The notes under the pieces are model-generated. The model had not been told where the DNA came from. It made no database searches and was given only the letters and a program-made list of their open reading frames with translations. Below, in pieces: positions 26,940 through 35,116 of a stretch of DNA of 42,823 bases. Positions within the stretch are counted from its first letter, which is position 1. Every line of letters starts with the position of its first letter. Source of the stretch: an uncultured Verrucomicrobiota bacterium. Lineage in GTDB: Bacteria > Verrucomicrobiota > Verrucomicrobiia > Limisphaerales > UBA9464. Location: positions 1 through 42,823 of the forward strand of contig CAIJLV010000230.1 in assembly GCA_903821635.1 (NCBI GenBank). Reading direction: 5' to 3'. A program made the translations under genes and the position numbers.

Positions 26940-28370
26940 TTACTTGGCGAGGTAACCCTTGGGCCGGACCGCGTTCGGCGCGGCGAAGGGCAGGGTGTCC
27001 GGCGTGACCCGGACGTTGGTCGTCAGCTTGAGCGCCGTCGCCGCCCCCACGTCGTAGGTGAGTTCGAGGAAGTAGGCGGTCCAGCCGCGGGCCGCCGCGG
27101 GGACTTTCACCGCGTAGTTGCCCGCCGCGTCGGGCGCGACCGGGGTCGAGTGGTAGATGGGGCCGGCGACTTCCAACCGGAAGTCACGCACCGCCGCGTT
27201 GTGCGCCTGCCAGAGCAGCACCTGCTTCGGTTTGTCCTTGGGACTGACGGTCAGCAGGCCATCCGCACCGTGCTGCCAGGAAAATTGCGGCAGCGGCAAT
27301 TGATTGGCCGTGACGTGCTGCCACGCGGACAGCGTCTCGTAGGCGTCGCTATTGCGCATGGAATGGTCCGTGTTCGGCACGTAGCGCAGGTATTTCGGCC
27401 CGACCAGTTGGTCGAAATAGAACTGCGAGGAATCGGGCAGGAAGAACTGATCGCCGCACGCGTTCATGATGAGCTTGGGTAGCGTGAGCCGGTCCCGGTA
27501 GCTGAACGGGTCTTCAATCTCGTAGAGGGCCTTGGACTCGGGCGTCCCGATCCAGTCCATGATCTTGTGGTCCGTGTAGTTGCCCACCGCCGGCGCAAAA
27601 AAACCGTAGGCTTGGTAATGATGCTTCATGGATTCCTCCACGTTCAGCACGTCGATGACGATGGGGGCGATGGCGACGACGCGGTCATCCACGGCGGCGG
27701 TGGTCCAAGTCGTCCAACCGCGTTTCGAGCCCCCGGACACCACAAATTTGTCCACCTTCACCTTGCCCCCGGCTTCACTGCCAAGAAAGGCGGTGACGGT
27801 GTCCATCGCCCGCACGGCGGCCTTGGTCATGGGCAGGCGGGCGGGCCATTTTTCCTCGCCGGTGCGGAGGAATTTATCCCACGTGTAGGCAATCAGATCG
27901 TCCTCCGAGCGTTGTTCCCCGTCGTTGCCAAACATCAGGGTTTGGTTGGGCACCATCTTGAGTTCAGCAACCACCGACTTGGTCGCCTTGGCGATGTGGA
28001 TGAGCTCCGCCGACGGGGTCGGCGGCCGGTCCCCACGATTTGCCCCGCCCGAGATGAACAGGAGGCCGGTGTCGTGGGCCAAGTTGTCGGGCTTCACCAC
28101 CAGCAACCAATGATCCCAATGGGTGCGGTTGACTTCGTTGGTGGTCAACCAAGTCTGCGAAGTCAGCTTGATCGCGTAACCCGTGGCGCTCTCATCCCGG
28201 AGCGAAACCGCCATCTTCCAGGTATAAGCCGGGTCCGGCTGGGCGACGTAACGGTCGAGCGCCGTTGTGGTCGCCCCAGAGCGTGGCTGGGCGAAGCCTA
28301 GCCGGGGACTGAGCAACGCTAGGCAGGCGGCGAACGGAAACAGCAACGGACGAATCCAACGGGGGCTCAT
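26940..28370 (-). CDS. PqaA-type (PhoPQ-activated pathogenicity-related) exported protein
   Basis: 476 residues starting at the ATG at 28370 (MSPRWIRPLLFPFAACLALL, cleavage near GFA-QPR). An alpha/beta-hydrolase-like body shows FVVSGGSKRGWTTW (G-G-S-K-R, nucleophile-elbow position) and the conserved ending of the PhoPQ-activated family, including LLWQAHNAAVRDFRLE. The name reflects Salmonella PqaA; the biochemical role is poorly known. The family is typically secreted and may act on small esters or peptides. No PhoPQ system is in the window. It is in the same direction as the MMPL gene. Confidence 0.85.
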   Translation of the reverse strand: MSPRWIRPLLFPFAACLALLSPRLGFAQPRSGATTTALDRYVAQPDPAYTWKMAVSLRDESATGYAIKLTSQTWLTTNEVNRTHWDHWLLVVKPDNLAHDTGLLFISGGANRGDRPPTPSAELIHIAKATKSVVAELKMVPNQTLMFGNDGEQRSEDDLIAYTWDKFLRTGEEKWPARLPMTKAAVRAMDTVTAFLGSEAGGKVKVDKFVVSGGSKRGWTTWTTAAVDDRVVAIAPIVIDVLNVEESMKHHYQAYGFFAPAVGNYTDHKIMDWIGTPESKALYEIEDPFSYRDRLTLPKLIMNACGDQFFLPDSSQFYFDQLVGPKYLRYVPNTDHSMRNSDAYETLSAWQHVTANQLPLPQFSWQHGADGLLTVSPKDKPKQVLLWQAHNAAVRDFRLEVAGPIYHSTPVAPDAAGNYAVKVPAAARGWTAYFLELTYDVGAATALKLTTNVRVTPDTLPFAAPNAVRPKGYLAK

Positions 28371-28453
28371 GCCGGTAAGCCTGCCGGCTACGCACAAATC
28401 CGTGCCAGTCAAAAGCGCTTCCAAATGCCGCCCGCCGCCGCCGGATTGGCCAA

Positions 28454-29935
28454 TTATTGAGGCACGAGCCGAAAGAAGAGTGCGTCCGGCGTGGCCGGCG
28501 TTTCAAAGGTCGCCGCCGCATTGGCCGGGGTCGCTTGACCGGCGGGGGTCCAACGCGCCGCACTGAGCGAAGTGCTCGCTTCGATGCGATAGGGGCGCCC
28601 CGGAATAGCTGTCCAAATCAAGGTTACGGCGGGCCCGTTCAGTCGGGGCGGCTCCAAGGCCAGCGGGCGGATCTCCACCCGCATCGGGCTGCTCGCCGCT
28701 GCGGCGCCGGGACTGGATACGGTCACGGTATAGGTGCCCGAATGATCCAAGGTCGCCGGTTCGAACACCAGTTCCGCCCCCGTCGCCGCTGGCATGGGTG
28801 TGCTGTTTCGTTGCCATTGATACGTCAAAGGCGGTGGCCCGGCTGCCGTCACGCTTAGCCGCACCGTTTCCCCGGCATGCACGACTAACGGGGCGACGGG
28901 GACTTGGGCGACGATTACCGGCGCGACGATCAGCTCGGCCGTCGCCGTCGCTTCACCACCGGCATTGCTGACCCGGACGGTATAAGTGCCGCCGCTATCG
29001 ACCGCCACGGGCTGGAGCGTGAGGGTGGAGCGGGTCTCAGCGGTCAGGGCCGCACCGCCCTTGGACCACTGGTAACTCAGTGGGCCGGAACCCGTGGCGA
29101 CGACGGCGAAGGTCGCCTCTCCGCCCAACGCGACGGTGGCGTTGGTCGGCGGGGTGACGATGACCGGAGGGGTCGCGGCCGCGGGGTTGACGGTTAGCGT
29201 CACCGAGGAACTCAGCGTGCTGCCGCCGCCGCTGTTCACCCGGACCTGATACTCACCGGTGTCGCTCACGGCGGCGGGGTTAAAGGTAAGGGTGGCGTTG
29301 GTGGCGCCCGGCTGGGTGAGGGACACTTCGACTCCGCCTTTGATCCAGCGATACGTCAGGTTGGGGCCGGTGGCGACCACGCTCAGGGAGGCACTTTGGC
29401 CGGCTTCCACCGTCACGGGCACCGGTTGGGTGGTGATGACCGGCAGCGGGTCGAGGATCGTAAACGTCACGTCAAACGTGGCGCCATGCTCCGTGGTCGT
29501 AGAGTCCTTCCAGCCGCTTATTTTGGCCGCATAGACTCCCGGTTTATTCGGTATCCCGCCGATCGTTCCCTGACTCGTAGAAAGCAGCGTGATCCCTGGG
29601 GGAAGGCCCGTGGCCCGGTAAAATGTGGCGGTGCCGCGCTCTGAGCTGTTCACCAGCACCCGGATGCCGAAATTCACCCCGTTGGTGCCTTTCGGGGAGG
29701 GAACCTTGGTCGCGCCCTGCGTGATCGTAATGCCCGTCGCGCCGGAGACGGCGTGAAAACTCCCCGCCACTGCGGCCGCCCCCGCCGCCCACCGGAGCAA
29801 GGCCACGATCGGGGACAAAACGGCCGCGGTATCCGCAACCGCCACCCGGACGAGGGGCGCTAGTTGCAAAAACACCGACAACAGGAGCGAAGCAATTCGG
29901 GCAGGACGCATAAACAAACGGATCAACGGCACCAA
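28454..29935 (-). CDS. Exported protein with three Ig-like repeats
   Basis: About 493 residues. An N-terminal hydrophobic signal/anchor (residues about 9-33) is followed by a putative-Ig segment (TGLPPGITLLSTSQGTIGGIPNKPGVY) and three similar Ig-like domains, each with a core such as Y-Q-W-x-K/R-x-G, a final W-x-x-Y strand and GTYTVRVSNAGGEA. The C-terminus carries a short module reading PYRIEAST then RFTP-type Ala-rich residues ending FFRLVPQ, which recurs at the ends of Verrucomicrobial surface proteins. It is probably a cell-surface adhesive or structural protein. The start may be the Met at residue 1 or residue 9. Confidence 0.75.
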   Translation of the reverse strand: MVPLIRLFMRPARIASLLLSVFLQLAPLVRVAVADTAAVLSPIVALLRWAAGAAAVAGSFHAVSGATGITITQGATKVPSPKGTNGVNFGIRVLVNSSERGTATFYRATGLPPGITLLSTSQGTIGGIPNKPGVYAAKISGWKDSTTTEHGATFDVTFTILDPLPVITTQPVPVTVEAGQSASLSVVATGPNLTYRWIKGGVEVSLTQPGATNATLTFNPAAVSDTGEYQVRVNSGGGSTLSSSVTLTVNPAAATPPVIVTPPTNATVALGGEATFAVVATGSGPLSYQWSKGGAALTAETRSTLTLQPVAVDSGGTYTVRVSNAGGEATATAELIVAPVIVAQVPVAPLVVHAGETVRLSVTAAGPPPLTYQWQRNSTPMPAATGAELVFEPATLDHSGTYTVTVSSPGAAAASSPMRVEIRPLALEPPRLNGPAVTLIWTAIPGRPYRIEASTSLSAARWTPAGQATPANAAATFETPATPDALFFRLVPQ

Positions 29936-29992
29936 GGATCGAACACCTTGGCTACAGCACGCGACATGCCGAGTGACTCAAGCCGAGTTCAT

Positions 29993-30223
29993 TCAGTTAC
30001 AACCGCAACCGCCGCCCCCCACCCCTCGACCACCCGTGGCGGCTTCGCGGCTGAAGAACATGTGTTCTGTCAGCGCCAACCCGGCGGGATCACGGTCGGG
30101 CCGCATGGTCAGGTCGCCAAGGTAACGACCGTATTGGCGTTGGGGCACGGGTGTGCCGCACCCGGTCAGGAGGAGCGCGCCCGCCACCACGGCGGCGGCC
30201 AGCAGGGGGAGTGGGCGTTTCAT
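29993..30223 (-). CDS. DUF4266-type small lipoprotein
   Basis: 76 residues from the ATG at 30223. Lipobox LLLTGC (C22) after a short hydrophobic signal. The C-terminus reads GVGGGGCGCN, with Cys at 73 and 75, preceded by HMFFSREAATGG, and matches the DUF4266 family pattern. It is the last gene of a tight operon: DUF3570 barrel, ApbE, thioredoxin, this lipoprotein (17 bp gap). Its role is unknown. A Cys pair at the very end could hold a metal or a disulfide, or be the substrate of the thioredoxin in the operon; these are inferences. Confidence 0.8.
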   Translation of the reverse strand: MKRPLPLLAAAVVAGALLLTGCGTPVPQRQYGRYLGDLTMRPDRDPAGLALTEHMFFSREAATGGRGVGGGGCGCN

Positions 30224-30240
30224 GGGCGCGCAGGCAGGCG

Positions 30241-30744
30241 TCACTTTTTGAGCAAGGCTTCGATCTTGGCGACGTATTGCTTCTTGGTCTTGTCGCCATC
30301 GAAGCCGGTGTGCGCCAGTTGCACCCGGCCTTGGCCGTCGAGGATGAAGCTCGCCGGAATGCCATCAATCTGGAGGGCGCTGGCAAACTTGCCCGTCGAA
30401 TCGCGCAGCACGGTGAAAGGCACCGGCGTCTTCTTCAGGAAGGCATCCATATCGGCCTTTTCTTCATCCAAGCTGATGGCAACCACGAGAAAGCCGGCCG
30501 GACCGTATTTTTCATGCAGTTCTTTCAGGCTGGGGAACGACTTTTTGCAGGGTCCGCACCAGGACGCCCAGAAATCGACCAACACCACTTTGTTGGCCAT
30601 TTCGGGCACCGCGCCCTCCAAACCGGCCGTCGCTAGGTTGGGAAAGGGATCCCCCACCTTGAGGGCGCCAGCCGCGAGGGTAGCGCTGAGGGAGACGGCG
30701 ACGGCCGCGCAGGCGGCTAGGACATTACGAAACAACGTATTCAT
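30241..30744 (-). CDS. TlpA-like periplasmic thioredoxin/thiol-disulfide oxidoreductase
   Basis: 167 residues. A signal peptide (RNVLAACAAVAVSLSATLA) is followed by a thioredoxin/AhpC-TSA fold with active site WCGPC (62-66), preceded by VVLVDFWAS, and a conserved cis-Pro region GIPASFIL. It probably reduces disulfides in the periplasm or cell envelope; a partner in the operon (for example the DUF4266 Cys pair) is possible. The start codon lies within the 3' end of the ApbE gene, with an overlap of 20 bp, so translational coupling is likely. Confidence 0.9.
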   Translation of the reverse strand: MNTLFRNVLAACAAVAVSLSATLAAGALKVGDPFPNLATAGLEGAVPEMANKVVLVDFWASWCGPCKKSFPSLKELHEKYGPAGFLVVAISLDEEKADMDAFLKKTPVPFTVLRDSTGKFASALQIDGIPASFILDGQGRVQLAHTGFDGDKTKKQYVAKIEALLKK

Positions 30745-31786
30745 GGAAGCGGTTACTTTGCAGGATCTGAGTTTCCGTGGTGATCGCCCCCGCCGCCCCC
30801 GGCGTGGACTCGATTAATTTTAGCCCTTCGGCCGGTCCCAGCACAAAAGCGGCCGTGCTGAGCATGCCGGCCTGCGTGCAACTGGGGGCGATGACACTCA
30901 CCGCCCGCGCCGCCGTGGCCACGGGCCGGCCGGTCCGCGGATCGACAATGTGACCGAAGCGACGACCGTTGAGTTCAAATTTGCGGAGGTAATCCCCGGA
31001 GGTCGCCACCGCACCGTCGCGGACCGCCACGCCAGTCCAGCACGCGCCCGGGTGCGCCGGATTTTCCAGACCGATAAACCACGCCGGGCGCTGGTCCGGG
31101 GGCGGACCAGAAACTCGGACGTCAGCTCCGAAATCGACTAGCACACTGGCGAAACCGGACCGCTGGGCCAGCAGCACGATCTGATCGACGGCGTATTCCT
31201 TGCCCATGCCGCCCAGATCGAGACACATGCCAGCGCGGGACAGCCGGAGCTTGCCGGGCGCGCGTTGCACCTGCCGCCACCCGACTCGATCACGGGCGGC
31301 GGAGACTTCGGCATCGGTCGGCAGCGTGGTGCGTGCTTCCTTCCAGTTCCACAGGGCGATGACTGGTAACGCCGTGGGATCAAAGATGCCCCGGGTGAGG
31401 AAGTTCAGTTCGTGGCACAGGGCGAAGATGCGTTCCGCCTCGGGATCCAACGTCACCCATTCGTTCCCCGCCTCCCGGTTGATCTGGCTGACCAACGATT
31501 CGGGCAAGAACCGGGAATACTTCGCTTCAAACGCGATGACCCAACGGAGGGCCGCGTCAAAAAACTCGGTCACGGCCGGCACGGCCCCGGCGATGACGAT
31601 CCGACAGGTGGTGCCGAGGGCACGAAAAACCAATTCGTGGCCGCCGTCGCGAAACCCGGTTTGGGCGGACCCAAAGATCCGTTCCGCCACCCCAAACGCC
31701 TTGAAATCGGAGTTCCACCGGGCCGGCCGGTTCAAATCGGCCAGCGCGGCGGCAGTCTTATTTCCTGGGTTGGGGACTAGAACCAT
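30725..31786 (-). CDS. apbE: ApbE family FAD:protein FMN transferase
   Basis: 353 residues with the ApbE landmarks: FRALGTTCRI, FEAKYSRFLPESLVSQINRE, DPTALPVI, CLDLGGMGKEYAVD, ATSGDYLR and GHIVDPRTGRP. The enzyme transfers FMN from FAD onto a Thr/Ser in D-x-x-(S/T)-G-A-(T/S) type sequences of envelope proteins. It has no obvious N-terminal signal peptide or lipobox, unlike most ApbE proteins. The neighbouring DUF3570 protein contains a matching DAISGATPT, so it is a plausible substrate. It overlaps the DUF3570 gene by 10 bp and the thioredoxin gene by 20 bp. Confidence 0.92.
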   Translation of the reverse strand: MVLVPNPGNKTAAALADLNRPARWNSDFKAFGVAERIFGSAQTGFRDGGHELVFRALGTTCRIVIAGAVPAVTEFFDAALRWVIAFEAKYSRFLPESLVSQINREAGNEWVTLDPEAERIFALCHELNFLTRGIFDPTALPVIALWNWKEARTTLPTDAEVSAARDRVGWRQVQRAPGKLRLSRAGMCLDLGGMGKEYAVDQIVLLAQRSGFASVLVDFGADVRVSGPPPDQRPAWFIGLENPAHPGACWTGVAVRDGAVATSGDYLRKFELNGRRFGHIVDPRTGRPVATAARAVSVIAPSCTQAGMLSTAAFVLGPAEGLKLIESTPGAAGAITTETQILQSNRFHEYVVS

Positions 31787-33108
31787 ACGGTGGCGCCCAC
31801 AGTGAAAACATGGGCCGAGGGGTAGGCACTTTCCAAGGTTCCACCGCCCACACCTTCCATGACGTAGCGTTTGTAGCCGGCGGTCAGGGACAAGTGGTCA
31901 TGCACCCGGATATCCGCGGTGAGCCCGTAGGTAAAGGTGTTGAGCCGCGAAAGGCGGTAGTCGGACGAATAGTGCTGCGGGTGCGCCGGCACGGTGAAGG
32001 TGCCCGTCGCGTCGCCAGGAAACGCCGGATCGTCCGCAAACAGAATAGTAAACCCGTCGCTCTGGGCCGCCCCCACCCCGCCGTTGGCCAAGGCCGGATC
32101 ACCGGCAAACTGGGTGCCGTAGAAATCAGCGGCCGACTGGTGGTGGAAACGGAAGAAGGGCGACAACGTCACCCACGGCTCTAGCTCGCCTCCGCGGCGA
32201 CCGAGCTTCTGGTGCCACGCTAATTCTACGGTGTGGGCGACCACGCCCCAGTCGTCATGGTGGAACCGGTAACTGCTCTCCACCGCGCCCCGCACCGCGT
32301 CCACGTAGTGCAGCAGGCTCAGGTAGGCGACTTGGCGGAACCGCGAATCCGGGCGCAATTCGGGCGAATTCGTGTCCACCGACACCGGATCATAAAAGGA
32401 GATCGGGTAACTGTAGCCGAAGTTCACCCCTTTGTAGGGATCGGTGAGGTAGCCGCGGGCATAGCCGAACGTCAGGTTCAGGGTCACCACCGTGCGCGGT
32501 GTGAGAATTTGCCGCAGGCCAACCAGGAGGTCGGTCGTATCCTTCCGTTCCCAGTTGCCGGCGCCCAGATAACTGCCGGTCAAGCGGTCCCAATTCTCCG
32601 CCAAACCCACGGTCAGCGCCGTATTGCGTTGGTTAAAATTGATCGTCTGGTTGAGCGCCAAGCCCGCGCTTTCGTAGTCGCTCTCCTTGCTGTAGGCAAC
32701 CTGCGGAGTCGTCACGAAACGGCCGTTTTTCCCGTCCGTTTCCGCCCCATATTGGATCGCGGTTTCGAGGCTGCCGGCCCGGCGGATGTCGCTCAAGTTG
32801 ACCCGCGGCACCTCCGGATCCCCCGGCGCCGGCGGCCCCCCCGTGGGCGTGGCCCCAGAGATAGCGTCGTAAACGAACTGCCCCTTCACCGCGACTTGCG
32901 AACTCAGCTCCGCCGCGAAGTGGGCGGCGTGGGTCCGCACCTGGATCCGGCCCTCATCCTCCGAGTAATCTTCGTAACGATAATCGACCCGGTCTTCACC
33001 AGTCGCCCGGGACAGTGACCCCCAGTGCAACAGTCCGGCAACCCACAGCGCCAAGGCTTCCGACCCAGCCCGTCGGGTCGCGGCACCCCGGGCGGAAAAG
33101 GTTTTCAT
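31777..33108 (-). CDS. DUF3570-type outer membrane beta-barrel protein
   Basis: 443 residues: a weak signal peptide, then a body of alternating aromatic and polar strands, ending in a Phe (VGATVWF), as outer membrane barrels do. The N-terminal part after the signal reads DRVDYRYEDYSEDEGRIQV, which matches DUF3570. At residues 81-90 there is DAISGATPTG, which fits the ApbE target consensus. The first gene of the operon, it overlaps the ApbE gene by 10 bp. The predicted role is an outer membrane or periplasmic-facing redox partner; function is unproven. Confidence 0.85.
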   Translation of the reverse strand: MKTFSARGAATRRAGSEALALWVAGLLHWGSLSRATGEDRVDYRYEDYSEDEGRIQVRTHAAHFAAELSSQVAVKGQFVYDAISGATPTGGPPAPGDPEVPRVNLSDIRRAGSLETAIQYGAETDGKNGRFVTTPQVAYSKESDYESAGLALNQTINFNQRNTALTVGLAENWDRLTGSYLGAGNWERKDTTDLLVGLRQILTPRTVVTLNLTFGYARGYLTDPYKGVNFGYSYPISFYDPVSVDTNSPELRPDSRFRQVAYLSLLHYVDAVRGAVESSYRFHHDDWGVVAHTVELAWHQKLGRRGGELEPWVTLSPFFRFHHQSAADFYGTQFAGDPALANGGVGAAQSDGFTILFADDPAFPGDATGTFTVPAHPQHYSSDYRLSRLNTFTYGLTADIRVHDHLSLTAGYKRYVMEGVGGGTLESAYPSAHVFTVGATVWF

Positions 33109-33192
33109 ACGACAATTCTCGATGACCGCGACAGGAGCAAACTCGTTACCAAGTCGGCCGAAAACTTTGCGTCGGCCAAAGCGAACCGCCCG

Positions 33193-34113
33193 TTAACGTT
33201 TTTTGGGGTCCAGATTCTGCGCGAGGTCCGCTTCGCCCACGGGATCAATGACGCCCCCCTTCGGGACCTCCACCCGGGCGATCCAGAGCAGCGCGTTGAG
33301 CACTACCCGCCGCTGGTTGGCATCGCCCCAATTCGCGTGGGTATGCCCCCCCGTAAAACCAAAACTCCGGCCGCCGTTTTCGCGCTCAAACAGCCACATC
33401 ATCGTCTCCGTGCGCCCACTGTCCGCAACGATGTGCGCGTAGGGTCCCGGCGGATATACATACGGCCCCCGCCGCACGGTATCAGTCGGCTTGGCGACGA
33501 GAATGGGGGTGAGCCGCGCCGCCGCCTTGGTATCCGGCACCCACCGCAGGTTGAAATACCATTCGTCATGCGTGGCAAACGGCTGCACCCCGCGGGTCAC
33601 CGCATGTTTCGGCAGCGTGGTGTAGTCCGGTTTCCACATGGGGTTTACCGAAAACTGGTGTTCGTAATAGCCGCCCGCCCAGCGGTGCATTGCCGCGCCC
33701 GGCTCCCCTTTGGGCACTTCCACCCCGAAATGCGCAAAGGCCAACCCCACTCCTTTGGCTTCCAGACTGTCGACAAATTTGAGCCGGTCCGGCCGGATCG
33801 CCGGATGCCCCCCGCCGCCGTCGGCGTAGATCAACACCGCGTCCGCCGTCTCCAACGCTGCGTTGTCGTCCACCGTTTTTTCCCCTTCGACCCGCGTGGG
33901 CCAACCGTTGGAAAACACCTGCACGGTGACGCCCGGCACGCCCGCCAATGCCTTTTGGAACAACAGGCAACCGGCGCGAAATTCATGCATCCCCGCCGGG
34001 TGGCTGGGCCGGCCAGCAAGCAGCACGATCCGCTTGGGGGTCTGAGCGGACTGTTTGGCGGCGCAACCCACGAGCCCGATCAGCAAGAGGGCCAAGAAAA
34101 AACTTCGTTTCAT
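33193..34113 (-). CDS. ThuA-like family lipoprotein
   Basis: 306 residues from the ATG at 34113. Lipoprotein signal with lipobox GLVGC (Cys at residue 17). A class I glutamine-amidotransferase-like fold follows: IVLLAGRPSHPAGMHEF, FSNGWP, VLIYADGGGGHP, GLAFAHFG, FGFTGGHTHANW, which fits the ThuA (trehalose utilization) family. ThuA-like proteins are common in Verrucomicrobiota near sugar dehydrogenase genes and are thought to act in sugar or 3-keto-sugar metabolism. The catalytic Cys of glutaminases is missing. The frame is open upstream to 34515, but that region overlaps a terminator and lacks homology. Confidence 0.85.
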   Translation of the reverse strand: MKRSFFLALLLIGLVGCAAKQSAQTPKRIVLLAGRPSHPAGMHEFRAGCLLFQKALAGVPGVTVQVFSNGWPTRVEGEKTVDDNAALETADAVLIYADGGGGHPAIRPDRLKFVDSLEAKGVGLAFAHFGVEVPKGEPGAAMHRWAGGYYEHQFSVNPMWKPDYTTLPKHAVTRGVQPFATHDEWYFNLRWVPDTKAAARLTPILVAKPTDTVRRGPYVYPPGPYAHIVADSGRTETMMWLFERENGGRSFGFTGGHTHANWGDANQRRVVLNALLWIARVEVPKGGVIDPVGEADLAQNLDPKKR

Positions 34114-34271
34114 GTGCTTGGTTCCAAAGCTTCCGCCGGACGCCCCGGCGAGCAAGCCCGATCTGGACCAGCGCGGTCGGCCCCGCGGCGGACGCGCCCG
34201 GGTGGAAGCTCCAAGCTGGAAGGGCTCGGGCCCACGCCGCCGTTTGAACGAGCGGCGGCTCCGGCTCGAAA

Positions 34272-34306
34272 CAAAAAAACGGCGTCCGTTGGTCGGACGC
34301 CGTTTT
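34272..34306 (-). terminator. Intrinsic terminator after the DUF1080 gene
   Basis: A 10-bp perfect stem ACGGCGTCCG / CGGACGCCGT with a 5-base loop lies at 34279-34303. On the minus strand it is followed by a run of seven T (plus-strand AAAAAAA at 34273-34279). It lies 20 bp after the DUF1080 stop, and ends the epimerase/DUF1080 transcript before ThuA. The other side also has TTTT, so it could work on both strands. Confidence 0.85.
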
Positions 34307-34325
34307 CGTGCTGCGCGCGAGCCGC

Positions 34326-35105
34326 TCAGGGCAAGGACAGCAATTCTACGTCGCGAAACTGCACCAACATCGGCGGCCCGACGTGGATCTGGAAGGCGAG
34401 CACCCCGTCCTTGGCGGCTTTGGCGTCTTGTTGATCTACCACGTCGATAGTCATCCGGTTGTTGATGAAGTGCATCAAGTGGTTCCCCTTGGCCACGATG
34501 TGGTATTCGTTCCAATCCTCATGGCGGATTGCCGCTTGGAGGTCGGCCGACTCCGCTAGCTTGCCGAGCACCTGCACTTTGGTCTGCCCGTTGGCGTCCT
34601 TGACGAGGGTGCGTTGGCCCCGCTCGGCGAGAATGCCCCGACCGCGTTCTTCATACAGGATGCCACTGTAGGTCTTGCCGGCCTCGAAGTCGGCTTGGTA
34701 GCCACCCACGATGAACTTCTCGGCGTCCACCAGTTTGCTGCGGTATTGAAGCCCAGAGTTACCGTTAAAGATGCGATATTTGAAGCGCAGCTCAAAGTTT
34801 CCAACGGTCCCGTTGGTCCACACGAGGAAGGTGTTGTTTTTGAGCGGGTTTTCAGCGCTCGTATAGCCGGTCAGGGCGCCTTGTTCGACCTTCCAGTGGT
34901 CGGCCAGTCCCGACCAACCGGACAGGGTCTTGCCGTCAAACAGGCTTTGCCACTTGGGTTTGGCTGGGGCTTTCGGGGCGCTGGTTGCGCCGGCCGCCGC
35001 TTTTTCCGCCCCGGCCGAGGAGTCCGACTTTAAGCGCAGGGGCGCGCCCACGACGTTGCCGGCGACCACGAGGCTCAGGAGACCGCAAAGAGGAAACAAT
35101 TTCAT
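34326..35105 (-). CDS. DUF1080 (3-keto-disaccharide hydrolase-type) protein
   Basis: 259 residues: a signal peptide (KLFPLCGLLSLVVAGNVVG, cleavage after GA) and an Ala/Lys-rich linker, then the domain: SLFDGKTLSGWSGL, HWKVEQGALTGYT, NFELRFKYRI, NGNSGLQYRS, DWNEYHIVAKGNHLMHFINN, as in DUF1080/laminin-G-like fold. Members have been linked to hydrolysis or elimination on 3-keto-glycosides. It follows the epimerase gene with an 11-bp gap, so it is probably one operon ending at the terminator at 34272-34306. Confidence 0.9.
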   Translation of the reverse strand: MKLFPLCGLLSLVVAGNVVGAPLRLKSDSSAGAEKAAAGATSAPKAPAKPKWQSLFDGKTLSGWSGLADHWKVEQGALTGYTSAENPLKNNTFLVWTNGTVGNFELRFKYRIFNGNSGLQYRSKLVDAEKFIVGGYQADFEAGKTYSGILYEERGRGILAERGQRTLVKDANGQTKVQVLGKLAESADLQAAIRHEDWNEYHIVAKGNHLMHFINNRMTIDVVDQQDAKAAKDGVLAFQIHVGPPMLVQFRDVELLSLP

Positions 35106-35116
35106 ACCGTGCTGAT

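Noticed and set aside
29932..29951. Inverted repeat CCAAGG-8-CCTTGG after the DUF4266 gene
   Set aside because: Short stem without a T-run; too weak to call a terminator.
33025..34434. Plus-strand open frame of 469 codons across ThuA
   Set aside because: It crosses two genes and a terminator, and has no family similarity.
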